Positions 59,953-64,000 of a stretch of DNA of 64,000 nucleotides are shown in pieces. This DNA comes from Halodesulfurarchaeum sp. HSR-GB (lineage in GTDB: Archaea; Halobacteriota; Halobacteria; Halobacteriales; Halobacteriaceae): contig NZ_JAVKGN010000001.1 of assembly GCF_031432215.1 (NCBI RefSeq), positions 1,665,421 to 1,729,420 of the forward strand, written 5' to 3'. Made by a program: the position numbers and the translations under genes. Every line of letters begins with the position of its first letter. The first letter of the stretch is position 1. The notes beneath the pieces were generated by a model. That model saw nothing but the letters and a program-made list of their open reading frames with translations, was not told the DNA's origin and searched no databases.

Positions 59953-61503
59953 CTACTCTTCACTCGTCACCATTCCCGACCCGTCGTTGTGGCGGCACTG
60001 CTCGGTGTAGAAGCCCAGGTCGAAGACGGCCCGGTCCGACTGGATTTCGTTGCCGTGATCGACGGGGACCCACCACTCGAAGCCGATGCACTGGGTCGTG
60101 GAATTCTCGAAGCACTCGCCGTTCTCCTCCTCCCCATTGTCACCGTTCCCGTTGGAGCCGGTGTACTCGGGATCGACACAGAAGCTAATGTGACTGATGT
60201 CCTGGCCGGTCGGCGTTTCAAGCCACTCGTCGGTCTCCCCGCTGCTCAATTCAGCGTCGGCATCGTCGTCGAAGTTGTCGTTTCCGTTGTCGTTGTCGTA
60301 GCTGTAGACGTTGCCGCCCTCCGAACCGCCTTTGACGCCGACCTTGCTCATACAGAAGCCATCCTCCGCTTCGTTGAACTCGCCGTCCGGTGAGGAGTCG
60401 GTCCGCCACTGGATCGTCTGACCCTCCTGCGTGATCTGGATGTCCCCGTAGGGTGTGGTGTAGACGTCTGTGTTGCCGTCTCCCGGCAGGTCCTCGGACT
60501 CGACCTTGATGGCCGATTCGAGCCCGAGTTCCCCACATTTGGGGTTCCCGGAGATCTCGACTTCCTCGCCGTCCACGGTGACCACATCTCCCGTTGTGTG
60601 CAGGGTGTCGTATGTGGATTCCGTGCTGCAGGTTCCCGGTCCCACGAGGGGGTTATCGACCTCGCTATCTGATTCCGAATCGACGAACTGGGGCTTCAGC
60701 GGGAGGCCAGGCTCGGCGCCGGCGAGCAAGTCCAGCGCGGAGCGCAACGAGAGGTTCTCGAAAATGACCGTCTCCTCGGCGTCCGCCTGGTTGTCACAGT
60801 CCTCGTCGTACCAGAGGGACGTTTTGACCACATCGAGGAGTTCGACGACGTCCGCGACCTCGTCCGGGTCCGCCGCTTCAGGTTCAGTTACCCCATTTTC
60901 GTCGGCCTCCAGAAGTTCACCGGTCATCCAGACGTAACCCGGGTTGTCACACAGGTGGAGGCTGAAGGTGACCTCGCCGAAGTCACCTGGCTTGAGGTCC
61001 TCGATTTCGATCATCGGGCGCTCGAGCGCGTCCGGGTCCGGGTAGTCCTCACACGCGATGACCTCCCATGGATCGCCCGTGTCGTCGTTCACTTCATCAT
61101 AGACCCCGCCATCGACGAGGTTGTCCCCATCACTGTCGGGATTGGCCTCGACGGCAGTCGCCTTCATGAACGACGGAACCTCCCCATCGGGAACTGTCGC
61201 TCGTCGAATGTCCCCAGTCGCGGTCATGGGGAAGGCCTGTGACCCGTCGGACACGGATTCCTCCGCCCCGATCCAGGTGACGAGGTCCTCACCAGCGGAT
61301 GCGTCGTAGTAGTGTTCCTCCCAGTCGACCTTGAGATCCAGTGAGCCGGCGGTCAGAGTATTGCCCTGGAACGTTTCTGTATCACTAAACCACGCGCTTG
61401 TTCCCAGTCCCGCCCCCGCGGAGGCGGCACCGATGGTCCCCAGTGCGGCGAGTGCCTTGCGCCGCGAGATCTCGAACGTGTTGGTGTCCTCGTTTTCAGT
61501 CAT
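59953..61503 (-). CDS. SipW-signal surface protein E
   Basis: 516 aa from ATG 61503 (MTENEDTNTF). Signal RRKALAALGTIGAAS; scaffold KPGDFGEVTFSLHLCDNPGY and FDLGFYTEQCRHNDGSG. Insert at about residues 265-420 is beta-rich with a paired Thr/Val segment (TGDVVTVDGEEVEIS), Cys (GTCST, KCGE, GFCMS) and an Asn/Asp-rich loop (YDNDNGNDNFDDDADAE) that may bind Ca2+. Role within the array unknown. Confidence 0.85.
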   Translation of the reverse strand: MTENEDTNTFEISRRKALAALGTIGAASAGAGLGTSAWFSDTETFQGNTLTAGSLDLKVDWEEHYYDASAGEDLVTWIGAEESVSDGSQAFPMTATGDIRRATVPDGEVPSFMKATAVEANPDSDGDNLVDGGVYDEVNDDTGDPWEVIACEDYPDPDALERPMIEIEDLKPGDFGEVTFSLHLCDNPGYVWMTGELLEADENGVTEPEAADPDEVADVVELLDVVKTSLWYDEDCDNQADAEETVIFENLSLRSALDLLAGAEPGLPLKPQFVDSESDSEVDNPLVGPGTCSTESTYDTLHTTGDVVTVDGEEVEISGNPKCGELGLESAIKVESEDLPGDGNTDVYTTPYGDIQITQEGQTIQWRTDSSPDGEFNEAEDGFCMSKVGVKGGSEGGNVYSYDNDNGNDNFDDDADAELSSGETDEWLETPTGQDISHISFCVDPEYTGSNGNGDNGEEENGECFENSTTQCIGFEWWVPVDHGNEIQSDRAVFDLGFYTEQCRHNDGSGMVTSEE

Positions 61504-61566
61504 GATTTACCCCCCACTCGAGCGCATGCCGAGCGAGCAAGCAGGTAGAGTATCGGCTTGGGAGTC

Positions 61567-61576
61567 CTTTGCAAAG
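61567..61576. promoter_or_regulatory. Array box E (CTTTGCAAAG)
   Basis: Palindrome 64 bp upstream of gene E's ATG; distal sequence AACAGGATTACCGGACTAACG is the most diverged copy of the array repeats, but the palindrome and spacing are unchanged. Confidence 0.7.
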
Positions 61577-61655
61577 AACAGGATTACCGGACTAACGAGG
61601 GCATATACTGGTTTGAGGGTGTCTAACCCGTCACAAAAATGGAACCGGTGCCGGA

Positions 61656-64000
61656 CTACTCCGCAGTTCCGTTCCCGTCAGCTGCGCCCAATCCGGCCCC
61701 GTCGTTATGGCGGGCCTGTTCGGCGTAAAAGCCCAGGTCGAATTTGACGGAGTCGGTCTGGACCTCGTTTGCGTGATCGAGGGGCAGCCACCACTGGAAC
61801 CCGAGGTAGTGCACCGCGGGTGCACCGGGGAAGGGATCCCGGTCTTCGGAAGCCGGATCACCGCTCTCGTCGAAGTCTGTCTCCGTGGATCCGTCCCCGT
61901 CAAGCGGGATGCCGTGCCCACTGTTCATCTTCTCGAGAACCGTTGCGAGACTGCCCTTGCAGAATACCTGCTCCCCCTCGTCCCGGATGTTGTCACCATC
62001 GTCGTACCACAGCCGAACCTGAAGGGCCTCCGCCAGCTCACCGTCGCCGGTGATAATCGTCTCCTCGGGTTCGACAGTGACGGTGGTCGTGTCCGTGTCC
62101 GTCTCACCTCGATCGTCGTCGACGGTCAACGCGAAGGTCAGCGTCGCTGGTTCGTCCAGCGGCGGAGCGGTGAACGTCGGCGTCTCGCTGTTCGAACCAG
62201 AGAGGGACACCGTCGGGCCGCCAGTCTGTGACCAGGCATAGAGCAGCGCGTCACCGTCCGGATCACTCGACCCGGACCCATCCAGCTGGACAGTCGTTCC
62301 TTCTTCGACGGTCTGGCTTGCTCCGGCATCGGCCACGGGCGGGTTGTTTTCAGCCGCCGCGGGTTGCACCGCGATCGAGACCGTGTCGGTGTCGCTCCCG
62401 CCGCGCCCGTCCTCGACGGTCAACTCGAAGGTGAGTGTCGTCGATTCCGTCACGTCGGGTGCAGTGAAGGAGGGAGTCGAACTTGACGTGTCCGAAAGTG
62501 TCACCGTCGGGCCGCCAGTCTGACTCCAGCTGTAGGTAATGTCGTCGCCATCAGCGTCACTCGATCCAGTGCCGTCGAGATCAACGGACGCACCCTCGTC
62601 AACAGTCTGGTTCGGTCCCGCATCCGCGACTGGCGGGTTGTTCGGCCCGGCCTCCTGGAGGCGGCTCTCGAACTCTTCGAGGGATTCGGCCGCCACAAAG
62701 GCCGTTTCCAGCGTGGTCGATTCGCCAGGTCCCAGAGCACCGAGGTCGTAGCGAAGGGCCAACCCAACGTCCGCACCCCCCGTGTCGGGGAACTGGGCAT
62801 CGTCGTTCAACGTGGCGCCGGTGTAGACCTTGTTGTACGTGGAGCTGTAGTAATCCAGGTCGTGAGCTGTCGAAAGCTGGTCGGCGGTGAATCCCAGATA
62901 GAGATCGTTGTCGCCGATCACGTTCTGTTCGTTCTGTGTGATGTACTCCAGCCCGCGATCATCGTCACGGACGTAGTTGCCGACTTCGCCGGACGGCGAG
63001 CCAATATCGTAATCGACGTACTGGGTCCACTGGAGGTCAGTGATGGTCTCGCTGCCCGATCGGTTCTCGAACTCGTAGTCGACGTCGACAACCGGTTCGT
63101 CCGCGCGCAAGGAGACAGTCCGGTGGACTCGAACCGTTGTTCCGCCGAGGTCCATCTCCACGATCCCGGTGTACTCCGTTCCGGGAGAGCCGCTGGCAGG
63201 CAAGGAGGTGATGACTGGGCCACCATCAGCCGATGGCGCGACGTTGCCGTCCCCGTCCTGCAACGCGTAGTATTCCAGGTACAGCGTATCGATGCTGTCG
63301 TCTGCGCCCGGATCAACGTTCCCGCCAGGAGTTCCCGAGAACGAGTAGAACCAGTCATTGTCCGAGGCCCCACCGTTTGCTTCCGCGCCGCCAGCAGAAC
63401 CGGAATCGAACTCCCCGACAGTCACCTCGTAGATGCCGTTATCGAGGAGAACGTCCGTCGGAGTGTCGTCCTCGTCCGGGTCGGAACGTTCGGGCTCGGT
63501 CAGCCCGTTCTCGGCGTTCTCTAGCAATTCGCCGGTCAGCCAGAGATACGCCGGATTCGAACAGGATGCGAGGTCGAAGGTCACCTCCCCAAAGTCACCC
63601 GGCTTTACGTCTTCGAGGGCGATAACCGGGGCCTCGAGGTCCTCGGGGACGTTAGCAAGCAGCCCACAAGGGTTCTGTCCGTCCCCGAGACCGCCCTCGG
63701 GGAACTGTTCTATCAGGGTCGCGTCCATGAACTGCTCCTGATCGTCGAAGACGAATTCGATCGGATAGCCGTTTTCCGGTCCTGGCAATGCCAGGTCAGG
63801 CTCCTCCGCTGGCCCAGGGCGGTGGACGTACTGGGCCGCAGCAGGCGACCCATCGTAGTAGTGTTCCTTCCAGCTGACCTTCAGATCGAGGTCCCCCGCG
63901 ACGAGTTGGTTGCCACTGAACTCCTCCTGGTCGCTAAACCAGGCCGATGTTCCCAGTCCCGCCCCCGCTGAGGCGGCACCGATGGTTCCGAGTGCGGCGA
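61656..64000 (-). CDS. SipW-signal surface protein F with two PKD domains, 5' end outside window
   Basis: At least 780 residues; the frame runs off the right edge inside the signal peptide (AALGTIGAASAG then GLGTSAWFSD visible at 63935-64000). Scaffold is present (KPGDFGEVTFDLASCSNPAY; FDLGFYAEQARHNDGAG). The insert contains a 220-residue beta domain and then two PKD domains, each starting NNPPVADAG and running to TFTAP or SFTAP (about 62080-62640). PKD domains stiffen or link surface proteins. Confidence 0.88.
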   Translation of the reverse strand, partial: AALGTIGAASAGAGLGTSAWFSDQEEFSGNQLVAGDLDLKVSWKEHYYDGSPAAAQYVHRPGPAEEPDLALPGPENGYPIEFVFDDQEQFMDATLIEQFPEGGLGDGQNPCGLLANVPEDLEAPVIALEDVKPGDFGEVTFDLASCSNPAYLWLTGELLENAENGLTEPERSDPDEDDTPTDVLLDNGIYEVTVGEFDSGSAGGAEANGGASDNDWFYSFSGTPGGNVDPGADDSIDTLYLEYYALQDGDGNVAPSADGGPVITSLPASGSPGTEYTGIVEMDLGGTTVRVHRTVSLRADEPVVDVDYEFENRSGSETITDLQWTQYVDYDIGSPSGEVGNYVRDDDRGLEYITQNEQNVIGDNDLYLGFTADQLSTAHDLDYYSSTYNKVYTGATLNDDAQFPDTGGADVGLALRYDLGALGPGESTTLETAFVAAESLEEFESRLQEAGPNNPPVADAGPNQTVDEGASVDLDGTGSSDADGDDITYSWSQTGGPTVTLSDTSSSTPSFTAPDVTESTTLTFELTVEDGRGGSDTDTVSIAVQPAAAENNPPVADAGASQTVEEGTTVQLDGSGSSDPDGDALLYAWSQTGGPTVSLSGSNSETPTFTAPPLDEPATLTFALTVDDDRGETDTDTTTVTVEPEETIITGDGELAEALQVRLWYDDGDNIRDEGEQVFCKGSLATVLEKMNSGHGIPLDGDGSTETDFDESGDPASEDRDPFPGAPAVHYLGFQWWLPLDHANEVQTDSVKFDLGFYAEQARHNDGAGLGAADGNGTAE

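Overview
The window is chromosomal DNA of a halophilic archaeon of the class Halobacteria. The evidence is high GC content, strongly acidic predicted proteins, ATGA and GTGA start/stop overlaps throughout, TATA-type promoters just upstream of start codons, a tRNA-Trp with the long intron typical of this class, archaeal GTP cyclohydrolase III, MBF1 and AK6-type kinases, and Tat/SipW-type exported proteins. The genus cannot be fixed from the sequence alone.

Region 1 (1 to about 21.7 kb) is the right-hand part of an integrated mobile element, probably a provirus or a virus-like/vesicle-type plasmid. A long minus-strand block (14501 down to 1, leaving the window) encodes a Tat-signal surface protein, five small membrane proteins, a 545-aa exported membrane protein, a P-loop ATPase, a 1144-aa membrane-anchored protein with seven Ca-binding-type 42-aa repeats, and a set of cytosolic proteins. 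A plus-strand block encodes an AbrB-like regulator, small Cys-rich proteins and an AT-rich lipoprotein gene. A PhiH1-repressor-like winged-helix gene sits beside a 14+14 bp inverted repeat and diverges from an operon of mini zinc-binding proteins that ends in a tyrosine integrase.

Region 2 (21.8 to 26.6 kb) holds a coupled pair, a double-domain KaiC-like ATPase and a 1003-aa multi-PAS histidine kinase, followed by a decayed copy of the integrase C-terminus. The pair is therefore bracketed by two integrase 3' ends.

Region 3 (26.6 to 49.3 kb) is ordinary chromosome: ZIP metal transporter, guaB, a polytopic membrane protein, tRNA-Trp, small membrane proteins and lipoproteins, cspA, an amphi-Trp protein, trkA, two moeA genes (one fused to a substrate-binding-like domain), a DJ-1/PfpI-TrmO fusion, a NitT/TauT-type ABC transporter, GTP cyclohydrolase III, DNA polymerase IV, tpiA, mbf1, a CDP-alcohol phosphotransferase, an AK6 kinase and hisC.

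Region 4 (49.6 to 64 kb, leaving the window) is an array of six co-directional paralogues with SipW-type signal peptides. They share a fixed TasA-like scaffold at both ends but carry different inserted or appended domains: C-terminal jelly-roll-like, beta-propeller-like, vWA, two PKD domains, and others. Each of the five visible starts has the same 10-bp palindrome CTTTGCAAAG 63 to 66 bp upstream. An integral-membrane winged-helix protein and a 49-aa coiled-coil protein lie at the distal end. A TnpB gene and branched hairpin cassettes resembling IS200/IS605 right ends interrupt the array. Regions 1 and 4 are the most likely places for undescribed biology.
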